Assembly (NCBI RefSeq): GCF_001278755.1 | Contig: NZ_CP012601.1 | Coordinates: 434,001-498,000 of the forward strand | Reading direction: 5' to 3' | DNA: 64,000 nt | Origin: Bacillus sp. FJAT-22090 | GTDB taxonomy: Bacteria; Bacillota; Bacilli; Bacillales_A; Planococcaceae | In this document: piece by piece, positions 1 through 9,031 of the stretch | Position numbering within the stretch: position 1 is the first letter of the stretch | How the letters are laid out: every line of letters starts with the position of its first letter | Notes under the pieces: model-generated | The model's database searches: none | What the model was told of the DNA's origin: nothing | What the model saw: the letters and a program-made list of their open reading frames with translations, nothing else | Position numbers and translations under genes: made by a program

Positions 1-488
1 TGATCACGCATAACTCCATATTTTACGGTAGTTGTACCACTTGCATTTGTTGCAGCCATTCCACCTAAAGTTGCATCTGCTCCCGGATCAACAGAGAAGA
101 ACAGTCCGTATTTTTTTAACTCCTTATTCAACTGAGTTCTTGTTACACCAGGTTGTACTTTTACAAGCAAATCCTTTTCACGAACTTCTATAATTTTATC
201 CATCAACGAAAAGTCAATGGTAATTCCCTTATCGTAAGGAATGATGTGTCCTTCCAGACTAGAACCACGACCAAATGGGACAACAGGTACTTTTAAATTA
301 TTTGCTACTTTCATGATATTACTTACTTCTACAGTTGTTTTTGGAAATACCACAATATCTGGAAGGCTTATATCATGATAGGATTCGTCTCTACCATGAA
401 GTTCTCTAATTGATTGATTGACTGAAACTTGGTCGTCTCCTAAAAATTCTTTTAAAGCAAGTACTATAATTTCGATGGATGTGCTCAT
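1..488 (-). CDS. glcD: FAD-linked oxidase, glycolate oxidase subunit GlcD type (5' part only)
   Basis: Reading the reverse strand from the ATG at 488 gives about 162 codons that run off the left edge. The fragment carries the PCMH-type FAD-binding fold: a PVVPFGRGSSLEGH segment, then VQPGV and GGMAATNASGTTTVKYG, as in GlcD and D-lactate dehydrogenase family flavoproteins. These oxidise 2-hydroxy acids such as glycolate or D-lactate, usually with a GlcF iron-sulfur partner, which would lie outside the window. The start is supported by GAGGAG seven bases upstream. In B. subtilis glcD also lies close to sspI and ysgA, so the position fits. Substrate cannot be settled from the fragment. Confidence 0.85.
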   Translation of the reverse strand, partial: MSTSIEIIVLALKEFLGDDQVSVNQSIRELHGRDESYHDISLPDIVVFPKTTVEVSNIMKVANNLKVPVVPFGRGSSLEGHIIPYDKGITIDFSLMDKIIEVREKDLLVKVQPGVTRTQLNKELKKYGLFFSVDPGADATLGGMAATNASGTTTVKYGVMRD

Positions 489-753
489 TTTTTTCTCCTC
501 TTCACTAAGAATTAAATATAAATTAGAATTTTTCAGATAATTCCAATAGTGTAATTATCAAATAGAAAAAGGAAAATAGCAAGTTATAAAAATACCTTTT
601 TGGAAGAAAAAAGGAGTCAATATATTGCATATTAGTCTAAAAGTAGCTTAATACAAGGACAAATTCACCTTTGTGAATATTTTCGCAATTTTACTCAAGG
701 AAATATATACAATAGCTAAAAGTGAGGTTTAATTAACTTTTTGTTAATTTTAA

Positions 754-782
754 TTGACATTATGTTAAGTACACGTTACATT
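754..782 (+). promoter_or_regulatory. Probable sigma-A promoter of the XRE gene
   Basis: TTGACA at 754-759, a 17-base spacer and TACATT at 777-782. It lies 42 bases before the start of the XRE regulator and is flanked by two copies of TTAACTTTTTG (733-743 and 796-806), which could be operator half-sites. The rest of 489-823 is AT-rich and shows nothing else I can name. Confidence 0.55.
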
Positions 783-823
783 ATGTATATAAAAGTTAAC
801 TTTTTGAAGAAAGGGTTATTCAA

Positions 824-1033
824 ATGCTTAAAAATCGTGTGAAAGAGCTTAGGGCAAGATTTAGCTACACTCAAGGGGAATTGGGTGAAAAAGCTGGTGT
901 AACAAGACAAACAATTGGGTTTATTGAAAAAGGGGAATTCTCCCCATCTATAACACTTTCTTTAAAGCTTGCACATATTCTCGACTGTAAAGTGGATGAA
1001 TTATTTTGGTTAGAAGGGGAGGAATGGAAATGA
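824..1033 (+). CDS. Small XRE-family transcriptional regulator (YozG-like)
   Basis: A 69-residue protein that is almost entirely one Cro/C1-type helix-turn-helix. The recognition region reads GELGEKAGVTRQTIGFIEKGEF, followed by SITLSLKLAHIL and a short acidic tail ending FWLEGEEWK, the usual layout of stand-alone HTH_3 regulators. The ATG follows AAAGGG. Its stop codon overlaps the start of the next gene (ATGA at 1030-1033), so the two are translationally coupled. In Firmicutes such tiny XRE proteins are often paired with a membrane protein of unknown function, and they usually repress their own promoter. The direct repeat around the promoter would suit that. Confidence 0.85.
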   Translation: MLKNRVKELRARFSYTQGELGEKAGVTRQTIGFIEKGEFSPSITLSLKLAHILDCKVDELFWLEGEEWK

Positions 1034-1533
1034 AGAAGGATTTTCGGGTGCAATATCCACTTTGGCAAATGGGCTTTGCTTTGTTATTTCTATTATTTGC
1101 AATTGTAATTACTGGAGCAATATCTAATTTTGCTAAGGCTAATAGGTCGTTCAACTATTCTGTAGAGTTAGGTGCATTAGAAGGATTTATGGTGTTTTTA
1201 TTGCTTCCTGTATACATTGGGATGGTTCTACTATTTGGTACAAAAATATCGAAATATAACAAAGAACATCCGAGAAACAAAATAACTATTTGGGGTATAA
1301 AACCAGTTGAATATATGGAAGATGATGAAGCATGGCAAATGATTACAACTAAAGCAACTCAGAAAGTTTACACGTTCTTTTCATGGTCATTGCCTTTATC
1401 CGCAGTTATCCATCTATTTTTACCTGCTTCTCAGCTATTGATCATTTTGAATATAATTGTTCTTTCTATGACGCAATATATTATTTATTATGTAAATATT
1501 CGTAAACATACAATGGAAGAAGAGGAAGTATAA
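1030..1533 (+). CDS. Membrane protein coupled to the XRE regulator
   Basis: About 167 residues with four hydrophobic stretches, two near residues 10-75 and two near 115-160, and a charged loop containing WGIKPVEYMEDDEAWQM. I chose the ATG at 1030, which overlaps the stop of the XRE gene, because AGGGGAGG lies seven bases before it. The upstream in-frame ATG at 1006 lies before that ribosome binding site. I do not recognise the family with certainty; it resembles the uncharacterised membrane partners (DUF-type) seen beside small XRE regulators. No catalytic motif is visible. Being coupled to the regulator suggests it is a target or a modulator of it. Confidence 0.75.
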   Translation: MKKDFRVQYPLWQMGFALLFLLFAIVITGAISNFAKANRSFNYSVELGALEGFMVFLLLPVYIGMVLLFGTKISKYNKEHPRNKITIWGIKPVEYMEDDEAWQMITTKATQKVYTFFSWSLPLSAVIHLFLPASQLLIILNIIVLSMTQYIIYYVNIRKHTMEEEEV

Positions 1534-1577
1534 AAAGAACCCGTGAAGAATCATATTTTCTTCACGGGTTCTTTTTA
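1532..1577. terminator. Bidirectional terminator
   Basis: Strong stem AAAAGAACCCGTGAAGAA paired with TTCTTCACGGGTTCTTTT around a 7-base loop, with A- and T-tracts on the two sides. It serves the XRE operon and, on the other strand, sspI, whose stop codon it overlaps. Confidence 0.85.
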
Positions 1578-1781
1578 TTTGAATGCAGTTGAAAGTTCAT
1601 TTAGTACAGCGTTTTTCTTTGTATCATCCGCAATGTTCCACCATTTTTCAAAGAACACTCCAAGACCAGGAAGTAAATGTTCTTCTCCTCTTTGAATTGC
1701 ATCCTCAACAACCCCTCGAATGTCAGTCGGAGATTGCCCTTTCATATTAGCTGATATTGCTTCTCGAATTTGAAAATCCAT
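1575..1781 (-). CDS. sspI: Small acid-soluble spore protein SspI
   Basis: A 68-residue protein starting MDFQIREAISANMKG and containing DAIQRGEEHLLPGLGVFFEKWW, which matches the SspI family (MDFNLR..., GEEKMLPGLGVLFE...). SspI is a minor small acid-soluble protein made in the forespore and held in the spore core. AAGGAG precedes the ATG at 1781. In B. subtilis sspI is next to ysgA, as here. Its presence is direct evidence that the organism makes endospores. I did not find a convincing sigma-G promoter in the short gap before it. Confidence 0.95.
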   Translation of the reverse strand: MDFQIREAISANMKGQSPTDIRGVVEDAIQRGEEHLLPGLGVFFEKWWNIADDTKKNAVLNELSTAFK

Positions 1782-1872
1782 TTTTCATCACTCCTTGCAA
1801 TTATCTTCCCCAAACACTCGCTTGCTATACATGAATTTGTTACTATTAAATAAAAAAGGCGGTTACATATAG

Positions 1873-2637
1873 ATGAAACGAATTGAATCCACGCAAAATT
1901 CGCTAGTGAAACATTGGAAAAAATTATTAAGTGTTCGAAAAGAGCGCGAAAAAACAAGCGAGTTTCTAATAGAGGGATATCACTTAGTAGAAGAAGCGAT
2001 TAAACAAAAAGAAAATGTATTAACTATAATGATTAGTGACACAAGCGAAATCCCTGTGACTTGGGACGTAGACAATATAGAAATAGTAGAAATTAATGAT
2101 GTTATTAAAAAAGAACTTGCAGAAACAGAGCATACACAAGGTATATTTGCTCATTGTAAGCAGCAAACTGTGATAGAGGAAGAGCATGCCAATTGGAAGC
2201 GCATTTTGTTAATTGATGCAGTTCAAGACCCTGGGAATATTGGTACAATGATCCGTACAGCAGATGCTGCTGGAATCGATGCAGTAATTTTAGGTAAAGG
2301 ATCTGCGGATGCATATAATCCAAAGACGCTAAGATCAGCACAAGGCTCTCATTTTCATATACCGATTTTAAAAGGTGACTTGCATTATTGGGTAGATCAA
2401 TTAAAAAAACGTCAGATTCCCGTTTTCGGTACAGCATTTGAAAACTCAACACCTTTTAACAAAGTAGAAACAAGTAATGCATTTGCCTTAATCGTTGGAA
2501 ATGAAGGAAGTGGCATTAGTGAAGAGCTACTGCAAAAAACGGATCAGAACATTATTGTGCCCCTTTTTGGACAAGCTGAGTCATTAAATGTGGCGGTTGC
2601 AACAGGAATCCTTTTATATGGATTGGCACTTAAATAA
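1873..2637 (+). CDS. ysgA: SpoU/TrmH-family RNA 2'-O-methyltransferase YsgA
   Basis: A 254-residue protein with an N-terminal substrate-binding domain (about 1-95; MKRIESTQNSLVKHWKKL is typical) and a C-terminal SPOUT methyltransferase domain. The SAM-binding knot shows LLIDAVQDPGNIGTMIRTADAAG (motif 1, with catalytic Asn/Arg), ALIVGNEGSGIS (motif 2) and PLFGQAESLNVAVATGILLY (motif 3). It should methylate a ribose in rRNA or tRNA; the exact nucleotide cannot be read from sequence. It lies divergent from sspI and upstream of pheS, as in B. subtilis. Confidence 0.9.
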   Translation: MKRIESTQNSLVKHWKKLLSVRKEREKTSEFLIEGYHLVEEAIKQKENVLTIMISDTSEIPVTWDVDNIEIVEINDVIKKELAETEHTQGIFAHCKQQTVIEEEHANWKRILLIDAVQDPGNIGTMIRTADAAGIDAVILGKGSADAYNPKTLRSAQGSHFHIPILKGDLHYWVDQLKKRQIPVFGTAFENSTPFNKVETSNAFALIVGNEGSGISEELLQKTDQNIIVPLFGQAESLNVAVATGILLYGLALK

Positions 2638-2644
2638 ATATCAC

Positions 2645-2673
2645 TTGATGAAACAATTAAAACTCCGTATAAT
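2645..2673 (+). promoter_or_regulatory. sigma-A promoter of pheST
   Basis: TTGATG at 2645-2650, 17 bases, then a perfect TATAAT at 2668-2673. The transcript would begin at about 2680, just before the T-box leader. Confidence 0.75.
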
Positions 2674-2698
2674 AGAATATAATTTGATAAATAAAAAA

Positions 2699-2945
2699 GC
2701 TGTCATCGGGAAAAGTATATATGACGATTCGAATAAAGGAATTTTACACCTTGACTGAAAGTGTAATTGGAGAATGCATATAGAAGTTCACCCCGTTAGC
2801 TGCCACCGGGACCAGCAATAGCTGTAAAGGTGTGCCGGTGTAGAGCCGTTAGTCGAATTGAGTGATTGTACGTTTTTTGTACAATAATCAGGGTGGTACC
2901 GCGAAATTAGTCCTCGTCCCTTTTATAGGGGCGGGGTTTTTATTT
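2699..2945 (+). ncRNA. T-box riboswitch (phenylalanine)
   Basis: The leader contains the T-box core GGGTGGTACCGCG at 2891-2903, followed by a GC-rich terminator (CCTCGTCCC...GGGGCGGGGTTTTT, about 2911-2942). Upstream, the specifier loop reads GAAGTTCACC, placing a TTC phenylalanine codon at 2787-2789. Uncharged tRNA-Phe pairing at this codon and at the T-box would favour the antiterminator and permit transcription of pheST. The codon and the downstream genes agree, so the assignment is firm. Confidence 0.93.
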
Positions 2946-2976
2946 TGTCAAAATTTCAATTAGCGGAAACATGCAT

Positions 2977-3058
2977 GCCTTCGGCGGATGGCACAGATTT
3001 TGTAAAGGAGTTCATCGAGCGGGCTCGTTGCAAAATCTGGACTCATATAAGCCAAGGC
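2977..3058 (+). other. Extended hairpin between the T-box terminator and pheS
   Basis: CAGATTTTG (2994-3002) is the exact reverse complement of CAAAATCTG (3031-3039). A small CGAG/CTCG stem sits inside, and GCCTT (2977-2981) can pair with AAGGC (3054-3058) outside. No T-tract follows, so it is not a terminator. It lies just before the pheS ribosome binding site and may be a decayed intergenic repeat or an mRNA-stabilising structure. Confidence 0.5.
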
Positions 3059-3086
3059 GAATTTGATTAAGGAGAGATCATAAAAC

Positions 3087-4124
3087 ATGGAAGCACAACT
3101 TCAACAATTAAAAGAAGAAGCTTTGCAAAAAATTGAAGCTTCACAAAATGTAAAAGAATTAAATGATGTACGTGTTGCATACCTAGGGAAAAAAGGACCA
3201 ATTACGGATTTATTAAAAGGAATGGGTAAACTTCCTGCAGATGAACGTCCAAAAATGGGAGCTCTAGTAAATGTTGTTCGAGAAGAAGTAACCGAAGTAT
3301 TAGAAGCTCGGATGACACTCCTTCAAGAGCAAGCAATTCAAGAGCAATTAGAAAAAGAATCTATTGATGTTACATTACCAGGTCGCCCAGTTAAAACAGG
3401 GAATCATCATCCTTTAACACGAGTGGTAGAAGAGATTGAGGACTTATTTATCAGCATGGGTTATGAAATTGCCGAAGGTCCAGAAGTGGAAAAGGATTAC
3501 TACAACTTTGAAGCTTTGAATTTACCAAAAGGACATCCAGCTCGTGATATGCAAGACTCTTTTTATATTTCAGAGGATATTCTTCTTCGTACACATACAT
3601 CACCAGTGCAAGCTCGGACAATGGAAGCAAAAGAAGGCAAGCCAATTAAAATTATTTGTCCAGGTAAAGTGTACCGTCGAGATAATGATGATGCGACTCA
3701 TTCACATCAATTCACTCAAATTGAGGGATTGGTAATAGGTGAAAATATTCGAATGAGTGACTTAAAAGGTACACTTTCTGTTTTTGCGAAAAAAATGTTC
3801 GGAGAGGATAGAGAAATCCGTCTACGTCCAAGTTTTTTCCCATTTACAGAGCCATCTGTTGAAATGGATATTTCTTGCTTCAAGTGTGGTGGTAGTGGCT
3901 GTAACGTGTGTAAAAAAACAGGCTGGATTGAGATTTTAGGTGCTGGTATGGTGCATCCGAATGTCCTTGAAATGGCTGGATATGATTCGAAAAAGCTTTC
4001 AGGTTTTGCATTTGGTATGGGCCCAGAACGTATTGCTATGTTGAAATATGGAGTGGAAGATATTCGTCATTTCTATACGAATGATGTGCGTTTCTTATCG
4101 CAATTCCACCGAACAGAAGTGTAA
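3087..4124 (+). CDS. pheS: Phenylalanyl-tRNA synthetase alpha subunit
   Basis: A 345-residue class II synthetase subunit, close to the 344 of B. subtilis. Residues 1-90 form the coiled-coil tRNA-binding arm. Motif 2 is seen as [21 protein letters not shown] and motif 3 as [17 protein letters not shown]. The [17 protein letters not shown] segment is the usual cysteine-rich insertion. With PheT it forms the (alpha-beta)2 enzyme that charges tRNA-Phe in the cytosol. The ATG follows AAGGAGAG. It is cotranscribed with pheT (12-base gap) under the T-box. Confidence 0.97.
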   Translation: MEAQLQQLKEEALQKIEASQNVKELNDVRVAYLGKKGPITDLLKGMGKLPADERPKMGALVNVVREEVTEVLEARMTLLQEQAIQEQLEKESIDVTLPGRPVKTGNHHPLTRVVEEIEDLFISMGYEIAEGPEVEKDYYNFEALNLPKGHPARDMQDSFYISEDILLRTHTSPVQARTMEAKEGKPIKIICPGKVYRRDNDDATHSHQFTQIEGLVIGENIRMSDLKGTLSVFAKKMFGEDREIRLRPSFFPFTEPSVEMDISCFKCGGSGCNVCKKTGWIEILGAGMVHPNVLEMAGYDSKKLSGFAFGMGPERIAMLKYGVEDIRHFYTNDVRFLSQFHRTEV

Positions 4125-4136
4125 GGAGGAAATGAC

Positions 4137-6548
4137 ATGTTAGTTTCTACGAAATGGTTAGCAGAATATGTAAATACACAAGGACTCGATCCTAAGGATT
4201 TGGGTGAAAAAATAACTCGTTCAGGTATTGAAGTTGATGCAGTAATAGATCGTTCTCAAGGCATGACAAACGTTGTAGTAGGTTATGTAAAGGATTGTGT
4301 GAAGCATCCAGAAGCAGACAAATTAAATATATGCCAAGTAGACGTAGGAGAAGAAATAACACAAATTATTTGTGGGGCTCCAAATGTTGCAGCTGGACAA
4401 AAAGTAATCGTTGCACGACCAGGAGCAGTACTGCCTGGTGGAATAAAAATTAAGAAGGCAAAACTTCGTGGAGAAGAATCAAACGGAATGATTTGTTCTC
4501 TTCAAGAACTAGGTATAGAAGGAAGACTCGTACCTAAAGCGTATGCAGAGGGTATTTATGTACTTCCAGAATCAGCAACTCCTGGGGAGAGTGCATTGCC
4601 TTTACTAGGTTTAGATGATATTATCCTTGAACTTGGCCTGACTCCTAACCGTTCAGATGCACTAAGTATGCTTGGGGTAGCTTATGAAGTAGGGGCAATC
4701 CTATCAGAAGACATGAAATATCCGGAAGCAACTTACAATGAAAGTAATGAACAAGCATCTGATTATTTAAATTTACGTTTTAATGCTATGGAAGAAAATC
4801 CAATGTACGTAGCAAAAGTGGTGAAAAATGTTCAAGTAAAAGAATCACCACTATGGTTACAGCATCGCTTGATGGCAGCTGGCGTTCGTCCACATAATAA
4901 CGTAGTAGATATTACAAATTACGTATTAATGGAATATGGTCAACCTCTTCATGCATTCGATTATGACAGATTAGAAACAAAGGAAATTGTGGTTCGTCTT
5001 GCAGAAGAAGGGGAAAAAATTGTCACATTGGATGATCAAGAGCGGACATTGAAGTCCACTCATTTAGTAATTACAAATGGTCAAGAACCAGTTGCAATTG
5101 CTGGTGTAATGGGTGGTGCAAATTCAGAAGTGCATGATGGGACTACAACGGTAGTAATTGAATCTGCATATTTTGCAAGTGGTTCTGTTCGACAAACATC
5201 TAAAGATCACAACTTACGTAGTGATGCAAGCGCTCGATTTGAAAAAGGTGTAGACCCAAATCGTGTAATTCTAGCTGCTGAACGTGCGGCAAGTCTTCTT
5301 GCAGAGCTTGCTGGCGGAGAAGTATTAGCTGGTTCTGTAATAGTGGATGAGTTAGACAAAAAACCTGCAGAAGTAGTCGTGTCTCCTGATTTCGTAAACA
5401 ACCGTTTAGGGATGAAGATTTCTTTAGAAGACATGACATCTACTTTGAGCAGATTAAAGTTTGATTATCAAGCGGCAAATGGATACTTATATATTAATGC
5501 TCCAACTCGTCGTCAAGATATTAAAATTCCAGAGGATATTGTAGAAGAAATTGCTCGTATGTACGGTTACGATGAAATTCCAATGACTTTACCAGTGGAA
5601 GAATCAAAACCAGGTGGCTTAACCTCTTACCAAGCAAAACGTCGTCAAGTTCGAAGTTATTTGGAAGGTGCAGGTCTTTATCAAGCTATTACGTATTCTT
5701 TAACTTCTAAAGAAATGTCTCAAAAATTTGCATTAGAAACTGCTCCAGTCACAGAACTATTAATGCCAATGAGTGAAGAACGTAGCATCCTTCGACAAAG
5801 CTTAATCCCGCATTTATTGGAAGCTGTTACGTATAATACTGCACGTCAAGCAGATACGGTGGCACTTTATGAAGTAGGGTCTGTGTTCTTAGGAGAAACA
5901 GAATCAGGTTTACCACATGAGCAAGAACATTTGGCAGCAGTAATTGCAGGGAAATGGGTAGAGCATAGCTGGCAAGGTGAGAAAAAAGTTGTAGATTTCT
6001 TTGTATTAAAAGGAATTGTAGAAGGATTGATGGAACTTCTTGGCCATACAAGTGAACTTACATTTGAAAAAGCGGTAATAGATGGCTTACATCCAGGACG
6101 TACTGCATCCATTAAGCTAGCAGGTGAAGCAATCGGTGTCATCGGTCAATTACATCCTTCTGAGCAAAAAGCACGTGATTTGAAAGAAACTTATGTAGTA
6201 GAAATTAATTTAGTAAAAGTATTAAATAAAGAATTGGATGCATTATACTATGCACCAGTTTCAAAATTCCCGTCAATTACACGTGATATTGCATTAGTAG
6301 TAGACAGCGAAAAAGCAGCTGGCGAACTACAAGCAATTATTCAATTATCTGGTGGAAGACTATTAAAAGGTGTACATCTTTTCGACTTATATGAAGGAGA
6401 AAAAATGGAACCAGGTAAAAAATCGGTTGCATTCTCTCTCACATACTTCGACCCAGAACGTACACTAACAGACGAAGAAGTTGTGAATGCCCATAACAAA
6501 GTATTAAAAGCACTTGCAGAACAAGCAGGTGCAGAGTTAAGAGGATAA
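4137..6548 (+). CDS. pheT: Phenylalanyl-tRNA synthetase beta subunit
   Basis: A full-length 803-residue PheT. Domains in order: an N-terminal EMAP/tRNA-binding OB fold (about 40-150, GYVKDCVKHPEADKLNICQVDVG), the B3/B4 editing domain (about 210-400, with RPHNNVVDITNYVLMEYGQPLHAFD), B5 (about 405-475), a class II-like core, and the C-terminal ferredoxin-like FDX-ACB domain (about 705-800, SKFPSITRDIALVV). The editing domain removes mischarged tyrosine. The gene follows pheS with AGGAGG before its ATG. Confidence 0.97.
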   Translation: MLVSTKWLAEYVNTQGLDPKDLGEKITRSGIEVDAVIDRSQGMTNVVVGYVKDCVKHPEADKLNICQVDVGEEITQIICGAPNVAAGQKVIVARPGAVLPGGIKIKKAKLRGEESNGMICSLQELGIEGRLVPKAYAEGIYVLPESATPGESALPLLGLDDIILELGLTPNRSDALSMLGVAYEVGAILSEDMKYPEATYNESNEQASDYLNLRFNAMEENPMYVAKVVKNVQVKESPLWLQHRLMAAGVRPHNNVVDITNYVLMEYGQPLHAFDYDRLETKEIVVRLAEEGEKIVTLDDQERTLKSTHLVITNGQEPVAIAGVMGGANSEVHDGTTTVVIESAYFASGSVRQTSKDHNLRSDASARFEKGVDPNRVILAAERAASLLAELAGGEVLAGSVIVDELDKKPAEVVVSPDFVNNRLGMKISLEDMTSTLSRLKFDYQAANGYLYINAPTRRQDIKIPEDIVEEIARMYGYDEIPMTLPVEESKPGGLTSYQAKRRQVRSYLEGAGLYQAITYSLTSKEMSQKFALETAPVTELLMPMSEERSILRQSLIPHLLEAVTYNTARQADTVALYEVGSVFLGETESGLPHEQEHLAAVIAGKWVEHSWQGEKKVVDFFVLKGIVEGLMELLGHTSELTFEKAVIDGLHPGRTASIKLAGEAIGVIGQLHPSEQKARDLKETYVVEINLVKVLNKELDALYYAPVSKFPSITRDIALVVDSEKAAGELQAIIQLSGGRLLKGVHLFDLYEGEKMEPGKKSVAFSLTYFDPERTLTDEEVVNAHNKVLKALAEQAGAELRG

Positions 6549-6557
6549 TTTAAACGG

Positions 6558-6588
6558 AGCAGCACCAATTATTGGTGCTGCTTTTTTA
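6558..6588 (+). terminator. Terminator after pheT
   Basis: AGCAGCACCAAT paired with ATTGGTGCTGCT, followed by seven T residues. Confidence 0.9.
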
Positions 6589-6683
6589 TGAATAAAAAGA
6601 TGAAACATTTTGCAATGACCAAAATGATATGGAGCTGTTACAACATGCAGCCTATGCGCTAAACGTTAGCCTGCACTGAACTA

Positions 6684-6727
6684 AAAATTAAAAGACCTAA
6701 GTTCGAATGGATATCGAACTCAGGTCA
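6684..6727 (-). terminator. Terminator after the MFS gene
   Basis: Read on the reverse strand: GACCTGAGTTCGA, a short loop and TCGAACTTAGGTC, followed by TTTTAATTTTT. It lies about 60 bases past the MFS stop codon. Confidence 0.75.
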
Positions 6728-6787
6728 TGGAAGCTACTACTTAGTCTACTTATTGGGTCAGACCAAAGATAGCTATTTGCTATTCAT

Positions 6788-7927
6788 CTAGTTTCTATGT
6801 TTCCGAATTGTCAATAAAACACCGAATAAAACTCCAATGAATGACATAATGGAAATAATGAAATAAAAAGTATGTCCACCAAATTCTTTATATATGTAAC
6901 CACCAGCATAAGATGCAATTATACTAGATAAACCGAAGAATAAGAGCGCAAGTACGGTTTGTCCAGTAGCACGCCATTCTTTTGGCATAATTTGATATAA
7001 ATATTGAATCGCAGCAGTATAAAAAATAGGGAATGTAAACATCTGTAGTACTTGCAATAATGTTAAAGCAAGGGGACTTAAAATGAAAGCAGCGAGGATA
7101 AAACGTAAAAAGTAGAAAAATGTTGCCATCGTAATAATTTCTAACTCTTTGCCCTTTCGAAGCCACCAAAAACTTAAAGCAAATATAACTATTTCACTTG
7201 TTGCTGCTATAAAGAAGGCAATTCCAATTAATGAAGTATCCCCTCCAAGTGCCCGCAGATGTAGACCTAGAAATGTATCATTCATACGTGCTGGTATTGA
7301 ACTTATGAAAACCATCACTAAAAATAGAAGCATTTCTTTATTCTTTAATACTTGTTTCAGTCCTTCCATAGTAACAGGCTTTGTGGAGGCTTGGACATCC
7401 GGCATGAACCAAACGATTGCAAATGATATCAATCCTAATATTGCAAACAATATAGAAGCGCTGTTCATACCGAAATAGTCCATTGAAAACCCGACAATTA
7501 AAGACAAAATCGCATATCCCAACGCTCCATATGTTCGAATTGATCCATAGCTGACTCGAGCCATTTCGGAAACGGTAAAGTTAAGGCTTTCCGTCAGAGG
7601 ATCCAATGGCATGAGTGCGAAGTATACTAACAAAGCAAACATTACAAGTAACACAAAACTATCCACGTTAAATAAGAAGTATCCAAAAATTGTTGTTAGA
7701 CTAACAAGTATTAGCATCACTTTACGTATAGTTTTTGTCTTATCACTAATGAATCCCCATAGAGGTTGTGCAATTAATGTTACAAATCCGCCCGTTCCAA
7801 TAACTAAACCAATTTCGCTAGCTGATAAACCTTTATCCTCCAAATAGACAGGTAAAAAAGGGATAAATAATGCAAGTAAACCAAAAAATAAAAAATTATA
7901 CCCTTTTAATAAAACTTGAACTTTCAA
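6788..7927 (-). CDS. MFS transporter (sugar/nucleoside symporter-like, YwbF type)
   Basis: A 379-residue hydrophobic protein with about 12 membrane segments. The loop after the second segment, GFISDKTKTIRKV, is the MFS A-motif. The N-terminus (GYNFLFFGLLALFIPFLPVYLEDKGLSASEIG) and the LTESLNFT region resemble the LacY/MFS_1-like group that includes B. subtilis YwbF. The substrate is unknown. The start is TTG at 7927, supported by AAGGAG seven bases before it. The gene is alone, convergent with pheT, and is the first gene of the segment inserted between pheT and rnhC relative to B. subtilis. Confidence 0.8.
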   Translation of the reverse strand: MKVQVLLKGYNFLFFGLLALFIPFLPVYLEDKGLSASEIGLVIGTGGFVTLIAQPLWGFISDKTKTIRKVMLILVSLTTIFGYFLFNVDSFVLLVMFALLVYFALMPLDPLTESLNFTVSEMARVSYGSIRTYGALGYAILSLIVGFSMDYFGMNSASILFAILGLISFAIVWFMPDVQASTKPVTMEGLKQVLKNKEMLLFLVMVFISSIPARMNDTFLGLHLRALGGDTSLIGIAFFIAATSEIVIFALSFWWLRKGKELEIITMATFFYFLRFILAAFILSPLALTLLQVLQMFTFPIFYTAAIQYLYQIMPKEWRATGQTVLALLFFGLSSIIASYAGGYIYKEFGGHTFYFIISIMSFIGVLFGVLLTIRKHRN

Positions 7928-8130
7928 ATCAATTCTCCTTCAACTGTAAAGCTAAATAATTCTGTATTAACTAATATCCTTGAATATTGTAACTGATTTT
8001 AAAGTGAACAAGCGAAAACTGTATTTTTAATTATCTTTTATAGACTGAAAGATAGATACGTACTTTTTGAAAGTTTAAGTAAAGGATGTTGTGCATCTCC
8101 CGCAAGTCTTCCTAACTTATCGGTTGATAA

Positions 8131-8643
8131 TTATTTCCATTCCTCTGCTAATATAGCGTAATAATACTCGTCCCACCACTCATTATCATGAGGAATACAT
8201 TTCTTAAAATACCCTTCTCTTCTCATACCGATCTTTTCCATAACTCGGTAAGAGGGTGGATTTTGAGGTTGGCAAGTAGCAATGATTCTGTGTAATTTCA
8301 TTTCTTCAAAAGCATATTTTAATATGGAAAGAGCAGCTTCCGAAGCATACCCTTTATTATAATATTTAGGATTAAACACCCAACCAATCTCATAGGTATG
8401 ATCACCAAAATATTGTTGAAAGGAAATGTGCCCAATTAATTCTTCTTTATCTGACAATACAACAGGAAACATATGAGCGTCCCCGCCAATATTTTTATGT
8501 ACAAAGCACTTTGCATCCTCTTCAGTAAAAACTCCCTCTGGTATGTATTTCATAACAACTGGATCGGAAGTATACTCGTGCACTGCCTTCCAATCACTTA
8601 TTTTAAAGTTGCGTATATGAAGTCTTTCTGTTTTTATATTCAT
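8131..8643 (-). CDS. GNAT acetyltransferase, RimJ/RimL type
   Basis: About 170 residues from the ATG at 8643 (MNIKTERLHIRNFKISDW), which follows GGTGGGGG. A longer in-frame start at 8697 lacks a ribosome binding site. Acetyl-CoA binding is shown by GWVFNPKYYNKGYASEAALSILKYAF, and the C-terminus has IIATCQPQNPPSYRVMEKIGMRREGYF, both hallmarks of the RimJ/RimL branch. These enzymes N-acetylate protein N-termini or small amines; the acceptor is not predictable. It is a single gene between MFS and a forward operon. Confidence 0.85.
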   Translation of the reverse strand: MNIKTERLHIRNFKISDWKAVHEYTSDPVVMKYIPEGVFTEEDAKCFVHKNIGGDAHMFPVVLSDKEELIGHISFQQYFGDHTYEIGWVFNPKYYNKGYASEAALSILKYAFEEMKLHRIIATCQPQNPPSYRVMEKIGMRREGYFKKCIPHDNEWWDEYYYAILAEEWK

Positions 8644-8785
8644 TCCTGTTCCCCCACCTTTTTCCATTCTTATTTTATTTAACATCATATATCCCAAAAG
8701 TACAATGGTTTAATTTATTAAGAAAAAAGGATTTACCTTCTTTAAATAGAACCTTAATAATATGTATATTGTTGGAGGCTATGAA

Positions 8786-9016
8786 ATGGATAACATAGAC
8801 AAGAGAAAACGTTTAGATGCTAATCCTTTTAGTTATCATATTACAAAGGATCATATTGTTTTTCTTGAGTTTCATGGGAAACGTGTAAAAATATTAAAAG
8901 GAAAAGATGCTGAGAGATTTTTAGAAAAAATGAATGATGCCAAAGACGAAAAAGAAGAACAATTAATATTAGCGAAACTCACTGGCAATTTTAAAAGAGG
9001 AAATGAGAGAAAATAA
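8786..9016 (+). CDS. Small hypothetical protein
   Basis: A 76-residue charged protein, MDNIDKRKRLDANPFSYHITK..., with a KRVKILKGKDAERFLEKM segment. I start it at the ATG at 8786 because GGAGG lies seven bases before it; the in-frame ATG at 8762 is upstream of that site. I do not recognise the family. There is no signal peptide, membrane segment or cysteine. It lies 15 bases before the DUF402 gene on the same strand and is probably cotranscribed. It could be a small regulatory or nucleic-acid-binding protein given its basic character, but that is a guess. Confidence 0.6.
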   Translation: MDNIDKRKRLDANPFSYHITKDHIVFLEFHGKRVKILKGKDAERFLEKMNDAKDEKEEQLILAKLTGNFKRGNERK

Positions 9017-9031
9017 TAAAGGGGAATAGAT

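Noticed and set aside
1782-1872. sigma-G promoter before sspI
   Set aside because: TGTATA is near the -35 pattern but no CATNNTA follows at proper spacing.
2989-3004. TGGCACAGATTTTGTA, resembling a sigma-54 promoter before pheS
   Set aside because: The -12 GC is missing (TTGTA), it lies inside a hairpin, and pheST already has a sigma-A promoter and a T-box.
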